DNA from: Fervidobacterium_A thailandense | GTDB taxonomy: Bacteria; Thermotogota; Thermotogae; Thermotogales; Fervidobacteriaceae | Strand: one strand, 5' to 3' | DNA: 64,000 nucleotides | Assembly (NCBI RefSeq): GCF_041505935.1 | Contig: NZ_CP140110.1 | In this document: piece by piece, positions 17,124 to 25,553 of the stretch | How the letters are laid out: each line of letters opens with the position of its first letter | Numbering within the stretch: the stretch's first letter is position 1 | Program-made: the position numbers and the translations under genes | Notes under the pieces: model-generated | What the model saw: the letters and a program-made list of their open reading frames with translations, nothing else | What the model was told of the DNA's origin: nothing | Databases searched by the model: none

Positions 17124-17681
17124 ATGTCATTGAAATGTCATCTACTCCACGTTTGTTGTGCACCGGACTTGGTTATCGCGTACTTGGCCGGTGCCAGAGG
17201 TGATGTGTTCTTCTACAATCCAAACATCCACCCGAAGGAAGAATACGAGAAGCGAAAACATGAAGTGTTGAAAGTTGCGCGGTTGTTCAACCTCGAGGTG
17301 GTAGAAGCCGAGTACGATCCGGAAAACTTCTTCAAGTCCGTGAGAGGTTTAGAACATGAACCCGAGGGTGGTAAGAGGTGCCGTGTCTGTTTCGAACTCC
17401 GTTTACGAAAAACCGCGTCGGTTGTAAAAGAACTGGGTTATGCCTCGTTTTCCACAACCTTGACAGCATCACCAAAGAAGGATGTTCACACCGTGAACGA
17501 GGTGGGTAAGACAGTTGCACTCGAGACCGGTACCGTGTATCTGGCCAACGTTTACAGAAAGAGTCCAACGTACAACGATGCACAACGTCTCACTAAACTA
17601 CTCGGCATATACAGGCAAAACTACTGTGGATGCACCTTTAGTAGGAGAGTGGAACAGGATGAAAATTCATCTGAGCGTTGA
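17124..17681 (+). CDS. queH: Epoxyqueuosine reductase QueH
   Basis: A 185-residue protein of the former DUF208 family, which performs the last step of queuosine synthesis in tRNA in organisms without QueG. Visible features: adjacent cysteines in HVCCAPD near the start, a second CRVCFELR pair, a third cysteine pair in NYCGCTF near the end, and FSTTLTASPKKD, matching the Fe-S and metal ligands of QueH. The ATG at 17124 is 8 bases after GAGGTGG. The end overlaps the next gene by 23 bases. Other queuosine genes are not in this window. Confidence 0.93.
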   Translation: MSLKCHLLHVCCAPDLVIAYLAGARGDVFFYNPNIHPKEEYEKRKHEVLKVARLFNLEVVEAEYDPENFFKSVRGLEHEPEGGKRCRVCFELRLRKTASVVKELGYASFSTTLTASPKKDVHTVNEVGKTVALETGTVYLANVYRKSPTYNDAQRLTKLLGIYRQNYCGCTFSRRVEQDENSSER

Positions 17682-18492
17682 TACCGTGGACGTTGACAAA
17701 AGGGGTTACGCTGAGCTTTCCATCAAGTCAAACGTACCTGTGGAGTTCTCACTCGACGGAAAAACTTATTCTATAGTTCCTTACAGATTTGGTGATGAAA
17801 CGGTACTGCTCGAGTACACCTACGAGGAATCCGACTCGATGATCCAAACGCTCACTAAAGAGTACGTACTCCAGCAGATCTTACGCAAAGATGTTTATCC
17901 AGATAGTCTCAAGAACATAGCGCACCATTTCAAAATTGGATTGAAAAAGTTCCGTATATTGGTGGTAAAATATAACGATGTGGAAGAGCGGGAGTTCTCA
18001 AGGTACAGCCTCTCGAATGTCACGTTTGGAGTTGTGGCCTCGGAGTTCGAAGGTGAGAGTGTTGACCTGCACTTACTACCTTCCAACGTGACTGTCAGGA
18101 CGAAAGATGGTTACTTTCTCTCTGGTGTAACTGATACCGCCGAAGAGGGTCTTAGACAAGCATTACTGATTGCAAAATGGTTCCGTGGAGGAAGTTACGA
18201 TGAACTAGTCAGCCTTGCATTGAGTGGTGGCTCCGAGGAGCCGAAATTGAGAAGGATGGTTAGCGACTGGGCGGGACTAATAAAACTCGTCATCTCCGGC
18301 GAACTTGTTAAGGTGGCACGCGATCCCTCGAGAGAATTTTACCTTGGACAAATCCTGAAAAGGTTGAGGATGTTCAAGGCGGAAACACTGTTCAACCCGC
18401 TTAATCCACTCGAGATGGTCGCACTTGGTGTACTTTTTGCCAAGTACGGAGGAGGCGGTCACTTTGAACCAGATAGTTACGATATCTTTTAG
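17659..18492 (+). CDS. Conserved-looking protein of unknown function
   Basis: A 277-residue soluble protein that I do not recognise. It begins with beta-type sequence ('IHLSVDTVDVDKRGYAELSI') that could be a small domain using a main-chain signature such as 'SLDGKTYSIVPY', and ends with a helical section holding GLRQALLIAKWFRGGSYDE and KYGGGGHFEPDSYD; the latter GGGGH-type string is reminiscent of DHH-family ends but no DHH motif is present. No signal peptide or membrane segment. The ATG at 17659 follows GGAGAG and lies inside the end of queH; the stop lies inside the RsbW-like gene. The tight overlaps on both sides show it is translated within this operon. A role with the downstream anti-sigma-type kinase is possible but not shown. 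Confidence 0.7.
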   Translation: MKIHLSVDTVDVDKRGYAELSIKSNVPVEFSLDGKTYSIVPYRFGDETVLLEYTYEESDSMIQTLTKEYVLQQILRKDVYPDSLKNIAHHFKIGLKKFRILVVKYNDVEEREFSRYSLSNVTFGVVASEFEGESVDLHLLPSNVTVRTKDGYFLSGVTDTAEEGLRQALLIAKWFRGGSYDELVSLALSGGSEEPKLRRMVSDWAGLIKLVISGELVKVARDPSREFYLGQILKRLRMFKAETLFNPLNPLEMVALGVLFAKYGGGGHFEPDSYDIF

Positions 18493-18901
18493 CGCGCTTA
18501 CTGAGAACATAAAAATCGCGAGGGCGGTCATTCACACCTTTCTCACGTTTCGCGGTGTTTTCGATAAAGATATTTTCGATACCGAACTCGCGGTTAACGA
18601 AGCGATAGCCAATATCATACAACACACATATAAAGGCGAACCAAAGTACGTTGTCATGACGTTGAGGTGGACCGATCCCAATGTTCTTGAAGTGTTACTA
18701 CGAGACTTTGGTCCGAAGGTGGATGTTTCGAAGGTGAAACCCCGCGATCTTGACGACATTCGCCCAGGTGGTTTGGGGGTTTACATCATCCAACGCATCT
18801 TCGAAACGATGGAATTCAAAGATGTTGCCGACGGAAATTTGTTGTACCTTAGACGTACGTTCTTGATTCCTCCAAAAAAGGATGAGACGGGAGAAGCTTG
18901 A
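18464..18901 (+). CDS. RsbW-like ATP-binding regulatory protein (HATPase_c_2)
   Basis: A 145-residue GHKL ATPase of the anti-sigma regulatory type. The N-box reads ELAVNEAIANIIQH and the G-box GGLGVYIIQRIF, both as in RsbW and SpoIIAB. Such proteins bind or phosphorylate partners to hold sigma factors inactive. No anti-anti-sigma (STAS) or sigma gene is adjacent; the SigH-like gene in this window is 34 kb away. The TTG start at 18464 is chosen because it follows GGAGGAGG at good spacing; longer frames have no site. It overlaps the preceding gene by 29 bases. The conserved architecture is clear, the partner is unknown. Confidence 0.85.
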   Translation: MNQIVTISFSALTENIKIARAVIHTFLTFRGVFDKDIFDTELAVNEAIANIIQHTYKGEPKYVVMTLRWTDPNVLEVLLRDFGPKVDVSKVKPRDLDDIRPGGLGVYIIQRIFETMEFKDVADGNLLYLRRTFLIPPKKDETGEA

Positions 18902-18903
18902 GG

Positions 18904-19266
18904 ATGAAGTGGATAGCCGAACTGTTCAAAAACATTCCTTTCCTCTCGGCTTTCATTGGTTTCCTCTCGGCACAATTTGCGAAGGTTCTAATATACAAGG
19001 ATATAAAGGTTTTTGGAAGGTACGGAGGGATGCCCAGCGCACACGTCGCCACGGCCTCGGCACTTGCCTGGGCTGTTGGGTATACAACCGGTTTCAGCTC
19101 TCCGGAAACCGCGATTGCGGCAATTTTCCTTGCCATAACAACAGCTGACGCGGTGGGACTCAGAAGAAATGTCGACCCGAACAAGGGCCACACGTTGATG
19201 GAGGTTGTATACGGTTTTGCATTGGGATGGCTGGTGGCTCTGTTGACCGTCAAGATCTTCAGATAA
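18904..19266 (+). CDS. Divergent PAP2 family membrane protein (DUF212)
   Basis: About 120 residues, mostly hydrophobic, with GRYGGMPSAHVAT and a later NKGHTLMEVVYG: the two phosphatase-type motifs of the DUF212 branch of acid phosphatase/vanadium haloperoxidase relatives. Three or four membrane helices are likely. The family is thought to act on lipid phosphates such as undecaprenyl pyrophosphate, but this branch is poorly characterised. ATG at 18904 is taken; a TTG at 18898 overlapping the preceding stop, closer to the GGGAG site, is the alternative. It is directly followed by a cell-wall lytic transglycosylase, which fits an envelope role. Confidence 0.85.
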   Translation: MKWIAELFKNIPFLSAFIGFLSAQFAKVLIYKDIKVFGRYGGMPSAHVATASALAWAVGYTTGFSSPETAIAAIFLAITTADAVGLRRNVDPNKGHTLMEVVYGFALGWLVALLTVKIFR

Positions 19267-19308
19267 CACACGTTTAACCCAATTTGAAAAAGATGTCAAG
19301 GGGGAGGA

Positions 19309-19974
19309 ATGTTGAGGAAACCTTTAGTCATATCGCTTATCTTCTTGGTCTTTTTTATGTTACCGGCAGGTCTGTCTTTCGGTTCCAACGCCCAAGTTTC
19401 CCAACTACCGGGAAACCTCGACCGTTCGCAAGGCCAAGTGCCTTCTTCTCAGAACGCTATCTCGGAGAGTTACACCACTTTGACAAACTCGGTGCCGCCT
19501 GTACCAAAGTGGTTCCAGACCGAGGTTTCAAGGAGGAGGGCCGGGGCTGGAGAAAAAACTACCCCAGAGTTTACCGCAGAATTGTGGAACATCGTTTGGG
19601 AAGTCTCAACCCAATACGAAATTGACCCATTCTTCATTTCCGCAGTAATCGCAGTTGAGAGTAACTTCAGAAACGTCAAAGGACCCGGCGGTGTTTTAGG
19701 GATGATGCAAATCCTACCATCGACGGCACGAACAATAGCACAACTGCTTAAATTGGAACAACCAAAAGACTGGAACGAATTACTGACAAATCATAAGTTA
19801 AACATCACCTATGGCACGGCTTACTTGTCTTACCTTTTCAAGCAGACTGGGAGTCTGTCAAAGGCCCTTGAACGTTACAATAACGGTCCGAAGAAAGAGA
19901 CTTTCGCTCAGACCGTGATGGGAGTTTACGAGCGCTACAAAAGTTTGCACCTTCAGGAAACAGGACAAAAGTGA
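19309..19974 (+). CDS. Lytic transglycosylase (SLT domain), secreted
   Basis: A 221-residue protein with a clear signal peptide (residues ~1-25), a Gln/Ser/Pro-rich linker, and a C-terminal SLT lysozyme-like domain (residues ~90-210). The catalytic Glu is Glu117 in AVESNF; GVLGMMQILPSTA and 'LERYNNGP' complete the family motifs. It cleaves peptidoglycan glycan strands by forming 1,6-anhydromuramic ends and would act in the periplasm. The ATG lies 2 bases after GGGGGAGG's end, slightly close but the only good start. It is followed 12 bases later by an ABC ATPase gene. Confidence 0.93.
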   Translation: MLRKPLVISLIFLVFFMLPAGLSFGSNAQVSQLPGNLDRSQGQVPSSQNAISESYTTLTNSVPPVPKWFQTEVSRRRAGAGEKTTPEFTAELWNIVWEVSTQYEIDPFFISAVIAVESNFRNVKGPGGVLGMMQILPSTARTIAQLLKLEQPKDWNELLTNHKLNITYGTAYLSYLFKQTGSLSKALERYNNGPKKETFAQTVMGVYERYKSLHLQETGQK

Positions 19975-19986
19975 GGAGGGGCATAG

Positions 19987-20754
19987 GTGAGTTACGCGTT
20001 GAAGATCGAGAACCTTTATTTTTCGTACGACACGAACTTCTCGCTGGAGGATGTGAATCTACAGATCCCAGAGGGTATTCTGTTTGGTATCATCGGACCG
20101 AACGGTTCAGGAAAAACAACACTCTTATCGTTGATTATGAAATTCCTCAAACCCTCTCATGGGCGGATAGAAATCTTCGGCCACGATACACGCAAGCTTT
20201 CGCACAAATCTCTCGCACGCCTTGTAGCTTACATCGCACAAGACTTCAATCCCGCGTACGACTTTTCCGTAGAGGAAATAGTTGAGATGGGGGGCATCGC
20301 AAGACGCAGAAGCTTCTTTGAATCGGTTGTCTACGAAGAAGAACTACTCAGGGCACTTTCAATAGTGGACTTGGTGAACCTTCGCAAAAGACCTTTCTCA
20401 ACGCTCAGTGGTGGGCAACAAAGGCGTGCACTGATTGCCAGGGCAATTTACCAAAACACCCCCGTGATCGTTGCCGACGAATTGACGAACCATTTGGATT
20501 TGGGACAAGCAATAAAGGTAATGGATTACCTCAAATCGTTGACGAGGATGGGGAAGACGATCGTTATCACACTGCACGACTTGGGATTTGCCACAAAGTA
20601 CTGCGACATTCTTGCCTTGATGGACAACGGTCGAGTAATATCCGTTGGACGTCCCAACGAAGTTCTCACAGAAGAGACAATCTCTAGGATTTACAAAGCT
20701 AAGGTACGCGTCATCAAAACATCGGACGTACCGTACCCGTGGGTGGTCTTCTAA
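19987..20754 (+). CDS. ABC transporter ATP-binding protein, iron/cobalamin-importer type, no permease nearby
   Basis: A 255-residue ATPase with Walker A GPNGSGKTT, Q-loop, signature LSGGQQRRA, Walker B VIVADELTNHLD and an H-loop in TLHDLGFA. Overall style matches FecE/FhuC/BtuD ATPases of metal-chelate importers (the 'GRPNEVLTEETISRIYKAKV' ending is typical). Walker B has ADE rather than the usual LDE. There is no permease or binding-protein gene on either side, which is unusual for this class. GTG start with GGAGGGG upstream. The 3' end meets the racemase gene head to head, stops 6 bases apart, across a 10-bp tandem repeat. Confidence 0.88.
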   Translation: MSYALKIENLYFSYDTNFSLEDVNLQIPEGILFGIIGPNGSGKTTLLSLIMKFLKPSHGRIEIFGHDTRKLSHKSLARLVAYIAQDFNPAYDFSVEEIVEMGGIARRRSFFESVVYEEELLRALSIVDLVNLRKRPFSTLSGGQQRRALIARAIYQNTPVIVADELTNHLDLGQAIKVMDYLKSLTRMGKTIVITLHDLGFATKYCDILALMDNGRVISVGRPNEVLTEETISRIYKAKVRVIKTSDVPYPWVVF

Positions 20755-20771
20755 ATACGTTTAAATACGTT
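20752..20771. repeat. 10-bp tandem repeat between convergent stop codons
   Basis: TAAATACGTT occurs twice in direct succession. The first copy begins with the TAA stop of the ABC ATPase gene and the second spans the last codons and stop of the racemase gene on the other strand. It looks like a recent short duplication; no function is suggested. Confidence 0.7.
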
Positions 20772-21831
20772 TAAACTCCTTTTCCACGTACGGACTTGTG
20801 AAAGCCCTTAGAGCACAACCGTAACTCATCCTGAATCGTATTATATCACCAACTTTGAACTCGCGCTCGGAGTCCGTAACATCGACTATCAGGTGATCAC
20901 TCGAAGCGTGCAAAACTTTGAGCCCCTTCTCCAATGGTTTCAATCCATCAGGCTTGACATCCTGTTCCCCAACGGCCAAGATTACCCTGCGTCGCCATCC
21001 ACGATCTTCAAATACCGGCGTGCGACCAAACGCGTCTTTTCCGAGCTCTCCGTACGGAACGGAAGGTTTGTAATCAACCTCAACAACCTCAGCCTCGAGC
21101 ACGACCGTATCCTGGGACAAGTACGGAATATCGCGATCACCAGTCGCATCTGTACCGAGGATGATACCCTCGCCCACTCGAAATTGGTTTATCCCTTGCG
21201 GAAGCGTTCCGTCCTCCAAAAGTTTGAGGGCGACCGTGCTACCACCACTAACCTTCAACTCGTAATCGAGTTGATTTTCCAGTTCGCGCTTGATGTTGAG
21301 CAAGATGTTCATATTCTCAACGGTTGGTAAAACCCCTCCGTAGCACCCAACGTTCGTACCTATCCCAACGAGCCTAACGTTTTTCAACTTTCTCGCAACA
21401 TCGAGGATTTCATTAACCGCCTTTTCGAACCACACTCCCTCACGCAAATCCCCAACATCTACCATGTATATAACCTGAAGGTTCCTTTGGTAATAACCGG
21501 CAAGTGCATCAAGTTCGTAAGCCGTCTCGGGCATGGAGACCAAGACTTCATCGACGAAACGGACCACGAGCCCGAGTTCGGATTTCATCGGTATCCTGAG
21601 AAGCTGATACGGTCCCGGGACACCACCTTCCCTGAGCTTTACTATGTTCTTCATCCTCGAATCTCCAAGTTTATCGGCACCACTGAACCTCATCGTTTTC
21701 GCGATCGTCGAGTCGGCAAGTACGAGCTTTGTGACGGCAACGAGCTCTATTCCCCTTTGATGACACATTTGGGCCACCTTTTCCGTGTTCGATGCGATCG
21801 CCTCAAGATCGATGACAAGTTTTGGGTACAC
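20761..21831 (-). CDS. PLP-dependent alanine/ornithine racemase family enzyme
   Basis: About 356 residues of the alanine racemase N-terminal (TIM-barrel) fold. YPKLVIDLEAIASN at the start and AVTKLVLAD, with the PLP lysine, match the Orr/YhfX-type racemase group; a full C-terminal beta-domain is present ('VPYGELGKDAFGRTP'). The product may be an ornithine, lysine or other D-amino-acid racemase acting in the cytoplasm, perhaps for peptidoglycan; the substrate cannot be read from sequence. I took the GTG at 21831, six bases after AGAGGTG, over the GTG at 21840 that lies within the site. It is divergent from purine nucleoside phosphorylase; no catabolic partner gene is adjacent. Confidence 0.85.
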   Translation of the reverse strand: MYPKLVIDLEAIASNTEKVAQMCHQRGIELVAVTKLVLADSTIAKTMRFSGADKLGDSRMKNIVKLREGGVPGPYQLLRIPMKSELGLVVRFVDEVLVSMPETAYELDALAGYYQRNLQVIYMVDVGDLREGVWFEKAVNEILDVARKLKNVRLVGIGTNVGCYGGVLPTVENMNILLNIKRELENQLDYELKVSGGSTVALKLLEDGTLPQGINQFRVGEGIILGTDATGDRDIPYLSQDTVVLEAEVVEVDYKPSVPYGELGKDAFGRTPVFEDRGWRRRVILAVGEQDVKPDGLKPLEKGLKVLHASSDHLIVDVTDSEREFKVGDIIRFRMSYGCALRAFTSPYVEKEFKRI

Positions 21832-21876
21832 GTCCAACACCTCTCGTTTTCGTTTGCATGAGTTGGAGACGTATGG

Positions 21877-21882
21877 TATAAT
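21877..21882 (+). promoter_or_regulatory. Extended -10 promoter of the purine nucleoside phosphorylase gene
   Basis: ATGGTATAAT gives a perfect -10 with TGn extension. A TTGCAT at 21854-21859 sits 17 bases upstream as a weak -35. The leader is about 90 bases; I see no purine-riboswitch core in it. Confidence 0.55.
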
Positions 21883-21983
21883 TCAAGCGACACCACAGGT
21901 ATATTCTAACCTAAGTCAGGTGCGTTGTAAACAATAAAAAACGCCTCTTAGATTCATACGTGTTAACGTAGGAGGGACTGTAA

Positions 21984-22784
21984 GTGAACCGCGACGTTTT
22001 ACAGGCTGTCGAGTACATCAAACCCAAGTTGCACAAGCCTCCGAAAGTGGCACTCATCCTCGGTTCCGGGCTCGGTTTCCTCGCGAGTGAGGTCAAAGAT
22101 GCAGTGGTGATTCCGTACACCGAGATTCCGAATTTCCCACGTTCCACAGCCCCAGGGCACGAGGGTAAACTGGTCATTGGTGAACTGTTCGGTAAGAACG
22201 TTCTCGTATTGAGCGGTAGGTTCCACATTTACGAGGGTTGGCATCCGAGTGAGATAAAGAAAGTTATCCATGTTCTCAAGGCAATCGGTGTTGAACGTAT
22301 GTTGATCACCAACGCTGCTGGTGCAATAAACACCAACTACCAACCGGGAGATATCGTTCTGGTCAAGGATGTTATAAACTTCATGTTCAGGAATCCGCTC
22401 CGCGGTCCGAATGACGATGAGATGGGCCCACGTTTTCCTGATATGCTCAGTGCGTTCGACCGCGAATGGATGACGCGTGTTAAAAACGCCCTCCCGGAGC
22501 TTAAGGAAGGAGTCTACATCGCCGTTACCGGTCCATCCTATGAAACACCTGCCGAGATAGTCGCCTTTAGAAAACTTGGAGCGGATCTGGTAGGTATGTC
22601 TACCGTTCCGGAAGTTATCGCCTGTGCGCACGTGGGTATAAAGGTACTCATTTTCTCGTGTGCTACAAACATGGCGGCTGGTATCCTGGCCCAACCACTC
22701 TCCCACGAAGAGGTCATGGAAGTTGCCAATAAGGTCAAGGAGAGGTTTTCGAATATCGTCAAAGTCGCCTTGGAACAGCTTTAA
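21984..22784 (+). CDS. punA: Purine nucleoside phosphorylase
   Basis: A 266-residue trimeric-type PNP, converting inosine or guanosine plus phosphate to base and ribose-1-phosphate. Motifs: phosphate-binding LGSGLG near the N-terminus, GHEGKLVIG and SGRFHIYEGW, NAAGAIN, then VTGPSYETPAE and the MSTVPEVIAC signature with the catalytic Asn region following (SCATNMAAG). Length and order match the family. The GTG start follows GGAGGGA at good spacing. It lies 172 bases before glycogen phosphorylase, which has its own promoter, so the two are probably separate transcripts. Confidence 0.96.
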   Translation: MNRDVLQAVEYIKPKLHKPPKVALILGSGLGFLASEVKDAVVIPYTEIPNFPRSTAPGHEGKLVIGELFGKNVLVLSGRFHIYEGWHPSEIKKVIHVLKAIGVERMLITNAAGAINTNYQPGDIVLVKDVINFMFRNPLRGPNDDEMGPRFPDMLSAFDREWMTRVKNALPELKEGVYIAVTGPSYETPAEIVAFRKLGADLVGMSTVPEVIACAHVGIKVLIFSCATNMAAGILAQPLSHEEVMEVANKVKERFSNIVKVALEQL

Positions 22785-22809
22785 AAAGCAAACGTGAAAG
22801 AAAAGGAGA

Positions 22810-22838
22810 TTGACGCAAACCGCCGTTCGTAGTAAACT
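22810..22838 (+). promoter_or_regulatory. Promoter of glycogen phosphorylase
   Basis: -35 TTGACG (22810-22815), exactly 17-base spacer, -10 TAAACT (22833-22838), placed about 120 bases before the chosen start. Confidence 0.65.
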
Positions 22839-22956
22839 TTTTTATGGCCTTTTTGGTTGATGTTTGTTTCAATTCGCGTTTGGAAACGGTTCAATTGTTA
22901 AAAGAAAAGATTTTCAAATAAACTTGCATCGAGAAAATCGTCAGGGAGTGACGCGT

Positions 22957-25428
22957 GTGCCAGCGACGAAAAGAACACAGAAGAGTTTGGAGAACCTCGA
23001 CGAAAGTTTCATTCATCATTTGAATCACACGTTGGCCGAGGATTCGGCAAGTGCAACCACGCTTGCAAAGTATTTCGCTCTTTCGTACGCCATAAGAGAC
23101 TTGATCGCGGATAGATGGCTTCACACAAAAAGTATAATTTTCAACCGAAGGGACCTCCGAATTGTCAACTACCTCTCGATGGAATTTCTCATCGGTAGGC
23201 TTCTCTATAACAACGTGCTGAACTTAAAAATCGAGAAGCACGTAGAGGAACTGCTCGAAAAGTACGGGCTCAGGCTTGAGGATCTGATACCGCTCGAAGA
23301 GGATGCAGCCCTCGGTAACGGTGGTCTCGGAAGGCTTGCCGCGTGCTTCCTCGACTCGCTTGCAACTCTTGGTTACCTTTCCTACGGATACACCATCCGA
23401 TACCAGTACGGACTCTTCAAGCAACTCATCGAGAATGGCTATCAGAAAGAGGAACCGGATGACTGGCAAAAAAACGGTTATCCGTGGGAGTTTCCAAAAC
23501 CGGAAGAGGCGGTCGTTGTTAAATTCTTCGGTCGCTCGGAGGTTTACACAGACGAAAACGGATGGTTGAAATTTCGATGGGTCGATACGTACAACGTTAT
23601 CGCCGTACCGTACGACATTTACATAACAGGGTACAACAGTGAGATAGTGTCCGTTCTCAGATTGTGGCAACCAAAGGCTATCTCGGAGTTCAACTTCGCT
23701 GAATTCGAGAAAGGAAACTACGAAAAAGCTGTTGCGGAGAAGAACTTCGCCGAGAAGATCTGTAAGGTCCTCTACCCGAATGATGCGTTCTACCAGGGTA
23801 GAGAGTTAAGACTTATGCAAGAACATTTCTTCGTCAGTGCGGCGCTCCAGGATATCGTCAGGAGACACAAAAAACGTTACGGAACCCTGGACAACCTTTA
23901 CGAGGGAGAGGTCATCCAACTCAACGACACACACCCGGCACTGGCGATACCAGAGCTGATGAGGATTCTCCTCGACGAGGAAGGGTACGGTTGGGAAAAG
24001 GCCTGGGAGATCGTCAGCAAAACGATTGCTTACACAAACCACACGGTAATGCCTGAAGCATTAGAAAAGTGGGAAGCACCACTGTTGCAACATATGCTTC
24101 CAAGACATTACCAGATCATCGAGGAGATAAACGCAAGATTCTTGAAAGATGTTGCGGAAAAGTTCCCTGGTAACCTCCAAAAGATAGTCAACATGTCGAT
24201 ATTCGAAGAAGGTCACATCAAAAAAGTCAGGATGGCAAACCTCTGCTCGGTTGCTTCCTTTTCCATCAACGGCGTCTCGCAGCTCCATACCGAAATCCTA
24301 AAGCAGAGCGTGCTGAAAGACTTCTACGAGATGTACCCTGAGAAGTTCAACAACAAGACGAACGGTGTAACCCAGCGAAGGTGGCTACTTGAGTCCAATC
24401 CGCCACTGGCAAGGCTTATCACCGAGGCCATCGGAGACAGATGGATAACGGATCTGTACGAGCTCAGGAAACTTGAGATGTTCTTGGATGATACAAGTTT
24501 CCTCGAAAGGCTCGGAGCCGTGAAGCGGTGGAACAAAGAACGCCTTGCGAAGTACATCTCCGAAAAGCTCGGAATCACACTCGATGTTGATTCTATGTTC
24601 GACATTCAAGTTAAGCGAATCCACGAGTACAAGCGTCAACTCTTGAACATCCTCCACGTGATACACCTTTACAACGAAATCCGCGATGGAAAACTTCCGG
24701 AAGTTCCGCGCACATTCATCTTCGCGGGTAAATCAGCTCCCGGATACAGGATGGCAAAGCTTATAATTAAGCTGATAAACAGCGTTGCTAAAGTTGTCAA
24801 CGAGGATCCGGTTGTGAGTAAGTACATCAGAGTCGTTTTTGTACCGAATTACAACGTTTCGCTGGCCCAAATCATAATCCCGGCGGCGAACGTCAGCGAG
24901 CAGATCTCCACAGCCGGAACGGAGGCCTCCGGAACCGGTAACATGAAGTTCATGCTCAACGGTGCACTCACCATTGGAACGCTTGACGGTGCGAACATAG
25001 AGATGCTCGAAGAAGTTGGCGCTGAAAACATCTTCATCTTCGGGCTGAAGGCTGATGAAATAGAGGAAGCGAAAAGGAAAGGTAAATACAACCCGTTTGG
25101 GATATACATGGACAACGTGAAAATACGTAGGATTTTGGACATGATACGCACCGGCTACTTTAATCCGGACGAACCCGAACTCTTCGTGGATATCTTTGAG
25201 AACTTACTCTACGGTAAGTACGCACCCATGCCGGATCAGTACTTCGTGCTTGCCGATTTTGAATCGTACGCTGAAACGCACAAGAAAATTGAAAAACTCT
25301 ATCAAAACCCAGTCGAGTGGAACAAAAAATCTCTTCTGAACATCGCCCGTAGTGGTAAGTTTTCAAGCGATCGCACGATAGAAGAATACATTGCGGACAT
25401 ATGGAAGAGCAAAAAAGTTTACGAATGA
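22957..25428 (+). CDS. glgP: Glycogen/maltodextrin phosphorylase
   Basis: An 823-residue GT35 phosphorylase, the usual length for Thermotogales glgP. It releases glucose-1-phosphate from alpha-1,4-glucan ends. Landmarks: EEDAALGNGGLGRLAACFLDS-type N-terminal signature (quoted in part), the IQLNDTHPALAIPELMRIL region, and the PLP-lysine signature EASGTGNMKF. The GTG at 22957 was chosen because GGGAGTG stands six bases before it; a longer TTG start at 22864 lacks a site and adds an unconserved N-terminus. The gene is monocistronic, with a strong promoter before and a clear terminator after. It fits storage or maltodextrin use. Confidence 0.96.
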   Translation: MPATKRTQKSLENLDESFIHHLNHTLAEDSASATTLAKYFALSYAIRDLIADRWLHTKSIIFNRRDLRIVNYLSMEFLIGRLLYNNVLNLKIEKHVEELLEKYGLRLEDLIPLEEDAALGNGGLGRLAACFLDSLATLGYLSYGYTIRYQYGLFKQLIENGYQKEEPDDWQKNGYPWEFPKPEEAVVVKFFGRSEVYTDENGWLKFRWVDTYNVIAVPYDIYITGYNSEIVSVLRLWQPKAISEFNFAEFEKGNYEKAVAEKNFAEKICKVLYPNDAFYQGRELRLMQEHFFVSAALQDIVRRHKKRYGTLDNLYEGEVIQLNDTHPALAIPELMRILLDEEGYGWEKAWEIVSKTIAYTNHTVMPEALEKWEAPLLQHMLPRHYQIIEEINARFLKDVAEKFPGNLQKIVNMSIFEEGHIKKVRMANLCSVASFSINGVSQLHTEILKQSVLKDFYEMYPEKFNNKTNGVTQRRWLLESNPPLARLITEAIGDRWITDLYELRKLEMFLDDTSFLERLGAVKRWNKERLAKYISEKLGITLDVDSMFDIQVKRIHEYKRQLLNILHVIHLYNEIRDGKLPEVPRTFIFAGKSAPGYRMAKLIIKLINSVAKVVNEDPVVSKYIRVVFVPNYNVSLAQIIIPAANVSEQISTAGTEASGTGNMKFMLNGALTIGTLDGANIEMLEEVGAENIFIFGLKADEIEEAKRKGKYNPFGIYMDNVKIRRILDMIRTGYFNPDEPELFVDIFENLLYGKYAPMPDQYFVLADFESYAETHKKIEKLYQNPVEWNKKSLLNIARSGKFSSDRTIEEYIADIWKSKKVYE

Positions 25429-25453
25429 ACAATCGTGCCAAACGAAAAATTAA

Positions 25454-25480
25454 GGAGGCCTCGGGCCTCCTTTTGATTTT
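25454..25480 (+). terminator. Rho-independent terminator of glgP
   Basis: Perfect 7-bp stem (GGAGGCC/GGCCTCC) with a three-base loop at 25454-25470, then TTTTGATTTT. Confidence 0.88.
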
Positions 25481-25507
25481 GAAAAATAAACATCCGGGTG
25501 TTATAAT
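25479..25507 (+). promoter_or_regulatory. Promoter of the PatB/MalY-GNAT gene
   Basis: -35 TTGAAA (25479-25484), exactly 17-base spacer, -10 TATAAT (25502-25507), directly after the glgP terminator. Confidence 0.75.
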
Positions 25508-25553
25508 GCTTGTACAGTTCGCATCTTCTTCAAAAAACTTTGGAGGTGCCGTG

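Noticed and set aside
21883..21983. A purine riboswitch before the purine nucleoside phosphorylase gene.
   Set aside because: No conserved junction core or paired helices of that class could be found in the leader.
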